DNA of 64,000 nt from Cliona cf. orientalis (GCA_963930775.1 OZ005692.1:889601-953600); one strand, 5' to 3'. Positions 11,119 through 23,443 are shown, numbered from the stretch's first letter. Program-made: numbers and translations. Notes: generated by a model not told the origin, from the sequence alone.

Positions 11119-11547
11119 TAGTAAGTGTTGGGATGAATGATGAGAGTATTAATTTTATAAACTTGAAAGTACGTACATGTGACCATTGCCAAACTTGAAG
11201 TGGGTACATTATAGCTATCCTTTGATAGGAACTTGAAAGTACTATAGTCTATTGCCAAGTTTTGAAAATGGAAACCAGGACATTTGACCACACCCATCAT
11301 TTAAACCGCACTCACTACCACTATAATATAATTGAATAATGATTCCAATCGGATGAGACAGAACTGAACAGTGAAAAATGCAGTAATGTACAAGCTTAAG
11401 AGCTAAATATAGACACTTGCTGCTCCGCCCACCTCAAGTTACAAGGAGCCCACTCAAGTCTGGCAATGGTCATATGTATGCGTACTTACTGACTTTCAAG
11501 TTTATAATTAAATAAAATTAATACTATTCATCCCAACACTTACTGTG
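11119..11547. repeat. Fold-back element with GTAAGTGTTGGGATGAAT ends
   Basis: The left arm (about 11119-11180, starting GTAAGTGTTGGGATGAATGA and including TTGAAAGTACGTAC) and right arm (about 11480-11547, ending ATTCATCCCAACACTTAC) are inverted copies about 60 bp long. The spacer holds no gene. Confidence 0.65.
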
Positions 11548-12109
11548 ACAGGACCTGCATGAAAACCTACTTTGTGTAGATGCAGCATACCTGTCAAAAA
11601 TAAAATTTACTACTACTACTACTACCCATTCAGATTGCACCACGTCATCATATCACCAGCATATATGCGCTTGTTTAATATAATAGAGGTTTCCAATTGA
11701 AAGCAGCATGATATTGCTAGATATCACTCTATGCACCTACATGGTATCCAGATCACATGCCAGGTGATATTCAGTGGCCACAAAACGTATAAATGTAACT
11801 TCCGCATGCGTGATTCACTTCCGGGTACGTAAGAGAATTGGGGGTCTTCGTGCAGACTGATGATTGTGATATTAAACATACTTGTAATGTGTGTATTTGC
11901 ATGGCTTCAGTGTTTCTGTTTGCTATGCTAATGATATTCATGGTTTACTTACTGTACTTATAGTGATACGATATTATGATGACGTGGTGCAATCTGATTG
12001 GGTTACAGCATGTACTATATATGTACATGTACATGTACCGTATACCGGATATGACATCGACATTCATGATGTGACGTGACTCGTACTCGCACGCGCACTT
12101 TCCTATAAA

Positions 12110-12287
12110 AGCTCCATGGGCCACGCATCTCCAGACAGACAATCACAGTCTGCATTGGGAGAGGCGACAAATTTTTGGAATCGAGAATCACGATTTCTAT
12201 CCGGGAACCTTTCGTGATAAAGATTGATGGGAGATTGCTAGGCTGTACTCGTAGCTATCCAATCGTCAAATCTGATGTGAGCGGGTG
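12110..12287. repeat. Dispersed repeat shared with about 32480-32622
   Basis: The shared core runs from GAGGCGACA through TTTCTATCCGGGAACCTTTC and GGGAGATTGCTAGG to GATGTGAGCGGGTGG. Similarity between the two loci ends exactly at GCGGGTGG. Here that point is also where paralogy to the unit 1 IMPDH region begins, so the repeat marks a duplication breakpoint. Confidence 0.65.
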
Positions 12288-12631
12288 GTAGTTTGCTGTA
12301 TTATGTAATAATTATCATGTGGTTGGTTGGTGTTGCCAATATAGAAGGTGTTAGAATGCATAATTAATTTTAATGTGAACACCAGTGCTTCTCAGAGTAA
12401 GGGCTAAGGGCCCATGGAGACTAGTGAGTGTTTCATACAGAACCTATAATATAAGTCAGCAAGCATGGGATCTGAAAATTCTGGGGGGCAGAAACCAATA
12501 CAATATTAGGGTTCTGGAGGGGGAGGGGGGATATAGGCGGAATTCCAGGGCCCCCCATGCTCTGTATGAAACCCTTGTGACCATTATAGATAAGTCCACT
12601 GTTATAGAAGAGTACTACTCTTCAAACTTAC

Positions 12632-13676
12632 TGCCATAGCGATTGCGGTGACTGTGTCCATTGGGCTGCTGACTAGCGGTGTCTTTAGGGTCAGCGTCCT
12701 AGTCAGAGCCGAGGTAAGATCCTGCATGTGAGGTTGGCCATTACAGGAATCAATTATCACCAAAAAATTAGAAGGTTTGTACAAGTATAAGATATCCATC
12801 CAATACTTCCACGAGGTATTGATGTGTCTTGCATGTAGTAGGAACCGGAAACACCTGTCAACTAGCAAACCAGACCCTTCCTCTCCCCCCCCCTAATGTG
12901 CAATAGTGTTCCACGATAATATTGACATAACAGTACTATATCGATGGAGTGTTATGAGATATTGATGGAAGCATGAATCGGATTCAATGACTGTTTTGAG
13001 TTTTACCAACAGTGTCCATTAGACCTTGTTTATGAATTGTGGTTGGTTCGTTTTGTCTTGCTAATAATTAATTAACTGTACTGTGCACCTCTGAAGATTT
13101 AGGTAATGGAAATAGAGTATGCATTAAATTGTGATGTTGGAATCGGAGATGAAGGGTGATCTGGAAAATTATGGCGTACTTACCACTTGCGACGCAGTGA
13201 AGTCTATAAAGCCGGGTAACATGACGAAATCACTAGAGAGAGAAAGAAAAGAGAAAGTGAATTTAATATAGCCTTCTCTCGGGTCGAGTGGCATGAACGG
13301 CACCCCAAATTTTCGCTTGCTATTATGACATGCTTTTAGATCACCAGTATCTTCTATGGTTGAAAATTTTCGCGGTGCCGTTCTTGCCACTTGATCCATA
13401 ATTTAGCTGGTGCTACAGCATGATTTGTTGTTATCGGTCAAATTCACAAGGAGGCTACTGAATAAGATCCAGTTGTACAATTACATTCACAACTCGTGAT
13501 GAACAACGAAAAACATCGTCTTTCAACTTATTTATGTATTTTCACATGCATGTAAGCTTACTCATCTTAATCACTCACTTGTAGGTGAGACCCTCTGCCC
13601 CGCCAAACATCTGAGCTCCCGTCATACCGTCCTCTGGAACGTAGGCCGTGCCGCGAGAGATTAGGTACTCAGCCAT
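12632..13676 (-). pseudogene. Partial IMPDH copy, exons 1-3 only (unit 2)
   Basis: Exons 13579-13676, 13184-13232 and 12632-12721 align with the unit 1 copy. The start MAEYLIS is kept but the next glycine is arginine (SRGTAY). Exon 3 has lost 12 bp, removing the four residues ESKM while keeping frame. Similarity to unit 1 stops at about 12288, before exon 4, so the whole CBS region and catalytic domain are absent. It cannot make an enzyme. Confidence 0.85.
13281..13397. repeat. Small fold-back repeat (GGTCAAGTGGCA family) in IMPDH copy 2
   Basis: Paralogue of the repeat at 2596-2713 at the same intron position, from GGGTCGAGTGGCATGAACGG to TGCCACTTGATCC. Confidence 0.6.
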
Positions 13677-14105
13677 GAGGCTCGGCTCGGCCTGCAACTG
13701 ATAATTTATACGAGACATTTCTATGTAGTTGCCTCCAACAGAAATTCACCAACAATGCCTCATGTATAGTTGAGTAAGGGGATCCGAGTAAAGCACACGT
13801 GGACGCGGTATTTATATGTGCGATATTAAAAAAATGGAAGGTAAAGGTCCCCAGGTGCAACTCACCGACGGAAGTGCAGTGGTGGGGGTGGGGTGGGTTT
13901 GGCTTGGCTCTTCTCGAGCTAGCTACGTAGCTCTGCCACTCTGACACGTCACTGCAATAAATTCCACGGCTCAGCTACAGATTTGGATCTAGATGCTCGC
14001 CAATTCAATTAGGACGCTGCTGATAAAATCCTTGGAGCGACGTCAAGCTGTAAAAATTTAATTAACAAATTCACACTACTGAATGCCACACCCTCAAACT
14101 TAAAG

Positions 14106-14117
14106 TGCGCATGCGCA
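14106..14117. promoter_or_regulatory. Perfect NRF-1-type palindrome TGCGCATGCGCA
   Basis: It lies between the divergent start codons of the unit 2 IMPDH fragment (13676, minus) and small gene copy 4 (14507, plus). Decayed versions occur upstream of the unit 5 IMPDH fragment (GCGCGTGCGCAG near 48066; GTGCGCATGCGTAG near 49046). It matches the known NRF-1 site; use as a bidirectional promoter element is inferred. Confidence 0.4.
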
Positions 14118-14506
14118 GTTGATATTCACTTTCGGACATGCGATTATCTACAAAGCAGAAATCGACCAAGAGCTTAGTATAGGCTCTATAAGCCCTTGAA
14201 TACGGCACACTTATTAATCTGTTGACATGATGTAGCCATACGATATTACGCATCACAGGTCGGTAAGGGTCGACTGCTGCTGGCGTGTCGAGCGCGGACT
14301 CAACTAGTACAGTCTCTATGACATATTATTGTTAATGATTTTATGTCTCAATGATACTGGGATTCATTCAGATGTGATTTGGAATACTATCGAGCGCTTG
14401 TATTGTTGCGTAGCACGGCCACGCCCTTTTATCTAGGCACCGCGCACGCGATCACGTGACTCGCTGACTCGACCGATTCGCGGCTTCATCGCCGCCGATC
14501 GCAGCA

Positions 14507-15555
14507 ATGACAACGTCAAATAAACTCTCTGGAGCAGAAGGCCCGTATGATCAGTGTGGTGAGATTTGATTTGATCTCTATTGAAATTTAATTGTTCAAT
14601 ATCCTAGAATGATTTATAGCTACAGTAGTGGAATACCGTAACAATTGATGGGTGGGTCCGCCCCGATGCGGTGGTCTCTCAGTACATCTACCTAGTTGTA
14701 GCTATATAAACTTAAGCCTTGGATCTGGGAAATTATTTACACATAGACCAACCACGTCTAATGCAATGTCATAAGGTAACCAGGCATAGTGAGTGGTGAG
14801 ACAATCATTGCTGAGCCTGTCCTCGGACACATGATTCAAATTTTGTTGTGAATTTACAGTAACTTACAGTGTTGCTTACATAATAATTTGCTATAAGCTT
14901 AATTATGGTGCCAAAAGTGTAATTTTAGTGATAGCATTGATCAGAATAGTACTTCAATCCATCAGCAAGAATCTACCTAGCTATAGAGCGACTGCGTGTG
15001 ACGTCATCACCCATATAGCTAAACCAATGCCAGTAAATTTTCATGTAAATTCACTTCTGCATGGCAAGCAAGACTCGCATACAAACGTGCGCCGTACTCG
15101 AGCCACAGTTACAGTTAAAATAGCTCAGGGAGTGTCAGCTTAATAATAATATCCTCCATCTCTTCTCTTTCCGACTCAGCTTTCCAATGATATTGTACAC
15201 ATGTACCATCGCTAAGCAATGATGCATGTAGCTATCTATAGTGTCAAAATTTTTTGATGCTGATTGGATGCTGCATGGTTACAACCACATGCAGACCCTT
15301 GACAATGTGATCATAGTGAGCTTTTCTATAATAATAATAATACATGTAGACCTATACCCATAATAATTACATATTATGCGTGCATGGCTTTATGCACAAC
15401 ACAATGACATGCATGCTGCAGGTGTATATTTCAACTGGGAGCCCCCACCACCGGTACCTCAGGTAAATTTTAATAATATTGTTAATGAGCTTGCTGTACT
15501 ATAAAAATTAATATTGCAGAAAGAAACAGGTGGACAGCGCAGGAGAATGGAGTAA
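14507..15555 (+). CDS. Small-gene copy 4, short form (unit 2)
   Basis: Three exons (14507-14558, 15422-15462, 15520-15555) join in frame (phase 1, then 0) to give about 42 residues: MTTSNKLSGAEGPYDQCG, then VYFNWEPPPPVPQ, then KETGGQRRRME. The last two exons occupy the positions of the final two exons of the other copies (EEPRPPQ / EEAGARAH). The middle exons (the SLLSEQLKPF block) were not found in the intron, so this copy has lost its core or makes a different short protein. The first exon has no obvious match in the other units, though their open upstream frame leaves room for one. It follows a GC-richer promoter-like stretch with GATCACGTGAC. Expression is unproven. Confidence 0.4.
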
Positions 15556-15826
15556 CGTACCGTATAGATAATTTCTGACAGTGCATCAATCACTTCGATC
15601 CAAATTGCAATTCATGACCATGCACACTAGTCTTCTTATTATCCGACAATCACCAATCAATCTGTGATCCTATAAAAATATTAATTATTATTATTTCACA
15701 ATAGCAATGGTATAATAATTATTATGACATTATTATAATGTCATTAGAAAAATGGTGCACAAAAGATACTATGTCATGTAATTATAATAATTATTATGAA
15801 AAGTGACGTAAATTACTGAACTTTTA

Positions 15827-15935
15827 TCATGAAGCAGTAATGTGAGATGGTTGTATCTAAAAGCAGTCCCTTCTCTCCCTTGCCTTTTGCAGCATAATTA
15901 TTGGAAGTTAAGTGATGGAGAAGATAACGATAGCT
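15827..15935 (-). pseudogene. MDM1 tail remnant (unit 2)
   Basis: About 100 bp aligned with the last coding segment and stop codon of MDM1 (GAAGCAGTAATGTGAGATGG, then TCCCTTCTCTCCCT, then GATGGAGAAGATAACGATAG). It is diverged, with an internal replacement near 15893. It again follows the small gene tail-to-tail, as in units 1, 3 and 4. Confidence 0.7.
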
Positions 15936-16022
15936 TTAGGTATAACGAAAAGAGTGTGCATTAATTAAATTTTGATGTATATGCAGGGTGACTTAGAAAA
16001 TTATTATAGCTCACTTATATAC

Positions 16023-16515
16023 CACTTGTGATGCAGTGAAGTCTATAAAGCCAGGTAATATGACGAAATCACTGGAGAGAGAGAAAGAAAAGAGAGAGAG
16101 AGCAAACTACAATGTAATTTTAATACAACCTTCTTTCGGGTCAAGTGACATAAATGGCACCTCAAAATTTAATTTGCATGCTATATTATGGGTTCTTCTG
16201 TATTGGCGGTGTCGGGCGCCATTTGTGTCATTAAGTCCCTTTCTAGATAATTATCGGGTGCTACAACACATGCAATCTGCTCTTCTGCTCAAATTCACAT
16301 TGCAAGGAGGCTATACCAACAGGATCTGAACTGATCCAGTTGTATTAAATTCACATATTAAAATCATCAATTTCACACGATTATTTCACATAAATGAACT
16401 AGTGCTCATCTTGATGATCCTGACATAATTTTGTAGGTGAGACCTTCTGCCCCGCCAAACATCTGAGCTCCTATCATCCCATCCTCAGAAACGTAAGCCG
16501 TTCCACCTCCGCCAT
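16023..16515 (-). pseudogene. Broken IMPDH copy, exons 1-2 (unit 3)
   Basis: Exon 2 (16023-16071) is intact ([16 protein letters not shown]). Exon 1 (ATG at 16515) has lost 13 bp right after MAE, which shifts the frame and leads to an early TGA. The exon 1 donor has also changed from CAA/GTGAGT to CAAAATTATG, so no GT remains. Exons 3 onward are absent. The copy is dead on three separate counts. Confidence 0.88.
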
Positions 16516-17489
16516 GAGGCTGGGCTCGGCTTGCAACTGGTAATTATGAGACAGTTCAAAATTATAGAAATTCACTGAACAATACTACACACACTTAATA
16601 GTCCACATGATTTTGTATGGCACACACGTCGTGGAGGGGGGGGGGGTATTTATGTGCACTAAAATTTTAATGGGAAGTCTATATCTATGGTCTCACCCAG
16701 GTGGACAGAAATTTACTTGGATCTGGACAGAAGTGGTGGGGGTGGGTTTGGTTTGGCTAGCTGCCCAGCCACTCATGTCACTGGGTTGCAAATTGTCTCT
16801 GAATCTGTTCCTGCAGATGTTTGTTCATTCAATTCTAGTACGTTGCTGACCATATATATCACTTCCTTAGAGCGACGTGAAGTTGTACAATGGTTACACA
16901 AAACCGTGGAACTGTGACTACCATGGTTCTTGACGATATAATCAAATGGACCTCCTTTTATTGCTATTTAATCAATGGGCTTTTCCATTTAATAGTGATA
17001 CACCCCCATGGAAGATCTAGAGCCATAATTATTTCTGAGGGGTCTAAATTTAGCTATGTCATTTTAATGAGTTCTTGACGGGTAAAAGTAGGTTTTTAAT
17101 GAAATCTTGATGGATAAGTACCCAATTTTAATGAAATCTAGATGGTTACCATGAAGACAATAATAAATGCTGCAGCAGGCAACACTCTGGACCCACATCA
17201 CGTGATCTATATGTGCACTATTTAACTTTTGCGCACATGAATGCCATAATATAGAGTAAGATCTTAGAGATGTGTACGTTTCACTTACCGGTTGGAGAGA
17301 AAACCCTAAAATAATTATTAATTATGTAAAGGAAACGGATGTTGGCATAGTGACTCGCGATCGCTGATCGAGCGAGGACTGCTACACCCAGTGTATTATA
17401 TATTATGCGCATTCGAGGACTGTGATTCCGCCTTCTTTCGCTATGAATTTGGTGCCGGGGAGACGGCGAGCTACTTGTACATCAGCATT
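16516..17489. other. Unit 3 upstream region, no gene seen
   Basis: Holds decayed IMPDH upstream sequence and AT-rich DNA with a loosely repeated TTTTAATGAAATCTTGATGG motif (17080-17150). A possible 5' exon of the small gene ends at GGAG/GTAAGA near 17505. Confidence 0.4.
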
Positions 17490-17796
17490 CCATATCAGAT
17501 TGGAGGTAAGACCATAGAACTATTATGAGGTTTGAGTCACATAAAAAGTTGGTAGCTAGCTATATAGCTAGTAGTATAACTTATTGAAGCCGGGGCCATA
17601 TCAGATTGGAGGTAAGACCATAGAACTATTATGAGGTTTGAGTCACATAAAAAGTTGGTAGCTAGCTAGCTATATAGTAGTATAATTGAAGCCGGGGCCA
17701 TATCAGATTGGAGGTAAGACCATAGAACTATTATGAGGTTTGAGTCACATAAAAAGTTGGTAGCTAGCTATATAGTAGTATAATTGAAGCCGGGGG
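17490..17796. repeat. Tandem triplication, about 100-bp unit, each carrying a GAG/GTAAGA donor-like site
   Basis: Three direct units start at CCATATCAGATTGGAGGTAA (17490, 17596, 17698) and end at AGCCGGGG. They differ mainly by copies of CTAG or TAGC in the TAGCTAGCTATATAG part. The single-copy relative near 5990-6070 in unit 1 suggests the triplication arose locally in unit 3. Confidence 0.85.
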
Positions 17797-18265
17797 TGTG
17801 ATTCAAATGCTACATACTCTTGCTCAGTGAGTCTGACTACACCAGTTCAGTATGAAGGAGTCTCGGATGATGGTTATAGTCACGATCTCGCTATACTCAG
17901 TTCTGGGATTGAACAGTTAGTTTCAGGTGCTCAGGAAGTTATTTTCAGCATCAAGTAGCTAACATAGTAGATATCTGTGATACATGTAATTGTATATCAT
18001 TAGTTTTCCCTAGAGTAGTCACAATTCTGAAATCTTGTAGTTGAATTGACAACCGTGACTAAGCCTAAAGAGATCATCACATGCTAGCTTACCTGTAGCC
18101 GAGTCCTGATACATGTAGCTACCTTATTTGATATTGGGCATTGATAATAGTCAACTTGGCATTTGTTCCAAACGGTCACGGATTGTATAGTACTATATAA
18201 ATGAACCTGTCAATGGTATGCCCATGCAGTATCCCCTCCCTCTCCAAGTGAGGGCATACTGTGAT

Positions 18266-18347
18266 ATAGGGGATTTGACAATGATCATTTCGATAATTCA
18301 ATTGCCCCAGGGTTGGAGCAATAATATTTGCCTGTCAAATCCCCTAT
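18266..18347. repeat. Inverted repeat ATAGGGGATTTGACA
   Basis: Perfect 15-bp arms at 18266-18280 and 18333-18347, with a third, direct partial copy (CATAGGGGATTTGATTG) near 18365. The region between 17797 and 19351 otherwise shows no gene. Confidence 0.6.
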
Positions 18348-19351
18348 TCAGTACCCTAGGAGAACATAGGGGATTTGATTGCTTTTGCTGTGATGTGGTA
18401 ATCGCAGTCTTGCGATCGAACCACACCCCCTAGCTTATAAATAGAATATAACAGAAACTCAAATGCCCCACCTTCTCCTGTAAAAACCTCTTTTGGTAGC
18501 TACCCCTTGATTTTGCATGGGAGGGAGGTAGTGGGACATGCTCAGGCTGTTGACAGGTGCATAACGGCCCCCGCTATTTGTTTATATACAGGATAAGATC
18601 ACAAGAATGTTGCATACTACGTACTCTGCACCTGGTCGGCTGATCCGTGATCAATTGCCATAGCTAATGATGGAACATGATGGATGACGGCATGTGACGT
18701 GATCAACCACTGGGCCACGTGGCCATCTGGCTCAATCTGCAGGCGGCTCGTCCGCATATCGGATTATCTGTATCCTCGAGCACGAACGGTGGTGAGTCGT
18801 GGTATAGATAGCTATATATACCAAGGGTCTCTGGTTGATGGCATATACCAGAAACCCTAGAGCCTATAACTGACTTTCTGGGGAGCCATGCACACACATG
18901 CACATACATGTACACGTCCTCAACTAGCTTCTTGATATCTGCATGATATCATACCTCCCTATTATGCTACCGAGCTAGTGGGAATCTCCTATGTGCTATA
19001 AGATTTTTGAGTCCTGGCAACTAAATTTAAGGTAGCAATAATAATAATTATTATGATTCCAATTAATGCCCGGTGACCTGCATAGCTTGTGCAAGATCTA
19101 CAAGATGTTGCAGGCTTGTTACAAGATTACACACTGATTAACGATTATTATTATTAATTCTAATTAATGCACCAACATGTGAAATTTTAAGCCAATAAAT
19201 GTACTCATTGAGCTGTGGTCGCTATATATTAATATTATAGCTATATTATAATAGCAATAGTTGTAAAATCAGCTGAACATGCAATATTAATGAATTATGA
19301 TGCCACACAATGTCATACATGTATGTAGGGTATCCTTGTAGACATGGTATT

Positions 19352-20187
19352 ATGGCTGATGAGGATATAAATGGTATGTGGAGCTCTATAATATATTATA
19401 ATTTTTATACATGTATACAATTATTATGTGGGCTAATATTGAATCATAGACCCAAACAGTAACTATCAGAGTGAGGCTGATAATACTTTTACCACCCCTA
19501 AACAAGACTCGAATCAGATCCCAGCTACTTCTTCTCGTGAGTATAATAATAGTTATATAATAATATAGTGGCATGTACCAAGCACGTATAGCTAACGACA
19601 ATTGAGTGCACAGTGGTTATCATAATGACTGTATGTTTATGCAGACCATATAGGTACTGTAAGTGCTCCACAAAATTGTCCAAAATCCCTCCTTAGTCAG
19701 CAATTAAAACCATTTGTTCAATTGCAAGATGCAGGTGAGTCAGAATATAAAATAAATATTATTATTGTAACAATGGTGCCCTATAGATACAATGTTATAC
19801 TGTAGGTGACGATGACCAGACAGTGCTGATGGAGGAACCCCGATCACCTCAGGTATTACACATGGCATTGTAATAATTACCTTAGGGCTATGATTATTTG
19901 CAGGTACAAATTTTAGCAGATTCGGAAATAGTGTGTTTAGCGGGTACTCATTTTCAAAATTAGCATTCTATTGAAAATGTTGAAAAAATTAATATTTGTG
20001 GGTACAATTTTTAGCGAAAATTGGGCAATTGCTAATTTTGCTAAATTTAGTACCCGCAAATACATTACATGTATTCTTGCCTTAAGGTAATTGCTATACT
20101 TATTCACAATTATTACATTGTATTATAATAATAATATTATTATTGTAGGAAGAAGCAGGTGCACGTGCACACTGTGTGGGAGACTAG
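19352..20187 (+). CDS. Small acidic-protein gene, copy 2 (unrecognised family)
   Basis: Five exons (19352-19373, 19450-19536, 19645-19734, 19806-19852, 20149-20187) join to about 94 residues, from MADEDIN through SEADNTFTTPKQDSNQIPAT and KSLLSQQLKPFVQLQDA to EEAGARAHCVGD. Exon count, phases (1, 1, 1, 0) and splice sites match copy 1 at 7984, while many coding bases differ without breaking the frame. It ends 243 bp before the MDM1 stop of unit 3. Intron 4 carries a fold-back insertion (19880-20087). The function is unknown to me; the protein is acidic, with no evident membrane segment. Confidence 0.6.
19880..20087. mobile_element. TA-flanked fold-back element in intron 4 of small gene copy 2
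   Basis: Ends CCTTAGGGC and GCCTTAAGG sit between TA dinucleotides (19878-19879, 20088-20089). Inner arms TTTGCAGGTACAAATTTTAG and AAATTTAGTACCCGCAAAT are inverted copies. The same intron in copy 1 is short and lacks it. Confidence 0.65.
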
Positions 20188-23100
20188 CACGACCATAATT
20201 ATATTTCTGCCGTTCCAACAATCATATATCACTTTTCAATTTGATTCACATCTGATTCATACACTAGTAATTATTGCCAGCTGCCGCACTAATCATATAT
20301 ACAATTGTGTGATTCCATATTTATTGCAAATCATGTCGTGTATAATGTCATTAGAAAAAAAGGTGCACAAAAGATAATTACCAGGATTATGTCATCCTTG
20401 AAAAGTGACGTGTACATTTAAAAAATATCACTATGAAGCAGTAACATGTGATGGTTGTGTCCAAAAGCGGTCTCTCCTCTCCCTAGCCTTCTGCAGCATG
20501 TCAGAAGCCACCGAACAGCTCGAAAGCGACAGAGACGACAACGACAGCTCGTCCACCTCCCTACCTCTCCTTCCGTCTAGACCACTCGATGACCTCTGAC
20601 CTCCCTCCCTTCGTCCTCCTCGACGATCGCTAGAGCCCAGACCACTATCCGGTGGTTGATGATAATCACCGTCTAAATTAGTAGGGGCACCTCGAGGATC
20701 AATCGAGTGAGAGGCAAGCTTCGATCGAATCTCGTTCACTTTGAACTGGCTATGTTGTTGTAAAGCATTGGCCCTGTCGTTGTGTAGCTGGCTGAGATTA
20801 GTGGGTGGAGCCACCCGTCCGGAACGCCCCGCCCCTAGAGCACCAACACCACCACCCAGTACAGCTGATGAGCGAATATGAGACCCACACGTTTCACAAG
20901 ACTTCACGTTCGAACGAGATGACTTAGCAGATGATACACCAGATGTCTTAGTGTACTGTTGTGAAGAGGTCAACATAAATTTTTTTGTCGCGTGCTGGGC
21001 ACGAAGCTGTGATGTAGAAGGTTGCTTGCTGTGGCTGTCGAAGAGTAGCTTACGAACGGGGCTGGAGTACGAAGTCTGAGGTGGCCTTACGGTCGTTTTC
21101 TTAGGCTGAGGTACGTGTACACTGATAGGTGCCGTTTTGTGGGCCTGTGATTTGTGAGTAGTGTGATGGTGTGAGGGTTGTGAAGATGGTGCATGTGTGA
21201 GGTTGTGAGTTGGCTTGGAGTGAGGTATGGTGGATGGGCGTGGCACCAGGATATTACGAGGTCCGAGATTGTCCGAAATTGACTGAGCATGAGAAGGTGC
21301 TTCGTTAGTGGTCGAACTAACGATAGGGGTGTCCCCTTTTTGATGACCACTATCGACTTTCCTAGGCGGTGGTGGAAATATTGGCACTTTACTTCTCATG
21401 TCTCGACGATATTTTGGCGAAACTGGAGGGTAGGGCAACTCTACAGATTTCACCACACCCCTATCTCCTCCCATTTCCGGTTTGGAGGGAGAAATGAACA
21501 GTCCCCCATCTGACGGAGTTGTAGTGTCCAAATGATGTCGACTCTGTTGGCCAGGGACAGATTTCCTCAGCTCAGGAGTCGGAACACGTCCCTCGATAAT
21601 TTCACCCTCTCCTCCTCCCAAGCTAAAGGCATTTGGTCGTGGTATGCTTTTCAACCTTCCCACCTCCACACCAGGCTCCAGAAATTTGCTGAGCTCAGCA
21701 TCACCACGGCCACGAGTCTTTACGTATAAACGGCCATCCTGGGGTTGTGATGGTGGTGGTGTACTTGTGCGAAATTTAGTGCCATAGTCTTGCAACGAGC
21801 TCTCCCCATCGTCAGAAATTGTCTCGAAATCCCAGCTTTCCTCGACATCTTGAACCTGCATTCGAACATGATCTCCATCTCTTTTCACCCCCAAAGGAGC
21901 TGCAGTCTTGGTAAAAAGTTGTGGTGAATGATATTGTTTCTTTACTCGATCTTGCAACCTTCCAACGTCAAGGCGACCTTGATTTTGGCTGAAATGCTGA
22001 TCTCTTTTGTCACGAGGTACATGTACGTGTACTTCATCACCTGCACCGTCTGATGTTGGTTGTGATGATATCTCAGTTGGAGTTTGGTCTTCAGAACTAG
22101 AAGGTGGTGATGTCATACTTGATGCAGTGACGGAAGAAGAAGAGTCTTGGTCGACATTGTCGTGATGTGTGGTGGAGAGATGGTAGGGAGGGAAGTGCAC
22201 TCTCTGGGCTCTGGTGCGGTAGTCATCAGCTCTCTGACGAAGCTCTACGAGCTATAATGAGAGGGGAGAGGGAGAGAGAGAGAGAGAGATCACTTGTGAA
22301 CCAGTATGCCTCTAAGGCCGTTATTTTCAAACACAATAATAATTATTATTATGGTACTCTTATGGAAACGCATTGTTTAGTGACAGAACACACATTGAAA
22401 TAGAAACTGCCTGGTGAATAAACTTGTTGACAGTACCTCAAAATAATGAAAACAAACTTTCAACTAGAGTCAGACATCTGTACCACCATGCAACAGGTAC
22501 ACATAGTACAGTGGCTATTACAATTCCCCATTGGCTCAAATGATCTTGATTACTAGGGGCACCCCATTGAATTTAAAAATATTTTCAATTTTAAGTCCAC
22601 TACTAGGGACACCCCTCACTCTGATAAAGTTTGATTACTAGGGGCACCCCTCTAGAACACTAATAGAGATTCCCAATAACACATCCCAAAATAACTCCCA
22701 GAATGAACCGATAAAAGGTTGCAGGGACAATCCCAGGCTGCCCATAGGAAGCTGGCTAATAGGATTTAAGTGGAAACGGGGCCTCCACTACATATTTCTG
22801 GGGAAGTAATTCCCCAAATGACAAGAAGAATCCAATCTATACATGTAATGGAACCTTCCATGCTTCCTCTACACATGTGCAATCATGTAACAATTATAAC
22901 CATGGTGATAAAGTTTACTTATTCATCACAAATGAGGAGCTTTTTAATAAGGCTAGGCACCCAAACACCTTCTGCTGGGATTAGGTTTACTGCCTGAGCA
23001 GGCAAATAAAATGGATGGCCGCCCCTTAGGTTTGGGATTGCATTGGTAATAGAAGATGATTTATAACGTCATGTAGATGAACCTAGTGAATTTTTTCGTG

Positions 23101-23399
23101 CATATCTTGTACCTGATCGAACCATGAGACAGCGGCTGATGGTTGTGGAGGAAGTGGTCGTTGTCGTTGTTGTTGTTGTTGTTGTGAGGGCTGATCGGTA
23201 GCGGCAGGTGGCCGTGGGGACGATCCTTCAGCCTGTAGCAGGACAGGACGATTAATAGTAAATAAACATGAAACTTCATTATTATAATTAATATTATTAC
23301 CCCACCGATAGTATAGTACTCCAAATGTACAGATACATGTACATGTGTAGAGAGAGTACAATGCACATATACATGCTACGGATGACTAATAATTATTAT

Positions 23400-23402
<3 letters not shown>

Positions 23403-23440
<38 letters not shown>
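23403..23440. repeat. (GA)n microsatellite beside the MDM1 exon 4 donor (unit 3)
   Basis: About 38 bp of GA. The same tract is about 30 bp in unit 4 (42457-42492) and about 100 bp in unit 5 (52711-52816). Confidence 0.9.

Positions 23441-23443
<3 letters not shown>

Noticed and set aside
10953..11198. Possible zinc-finger exon beginning VPCDMCGRTV
   Set aside because: It starts after an in-frame stop with a poor acceptor (TTTAAAG), and its apparent donor GTAAGTGTT is the end of a fold-back element (11119-11547).
17490..17796. Possible CRISPR array
   Set aside because: Units are about 100 bp and contiguous with no unique spacers; the DNA is animal with introns. The array at 38293 is rejected for the same reason.
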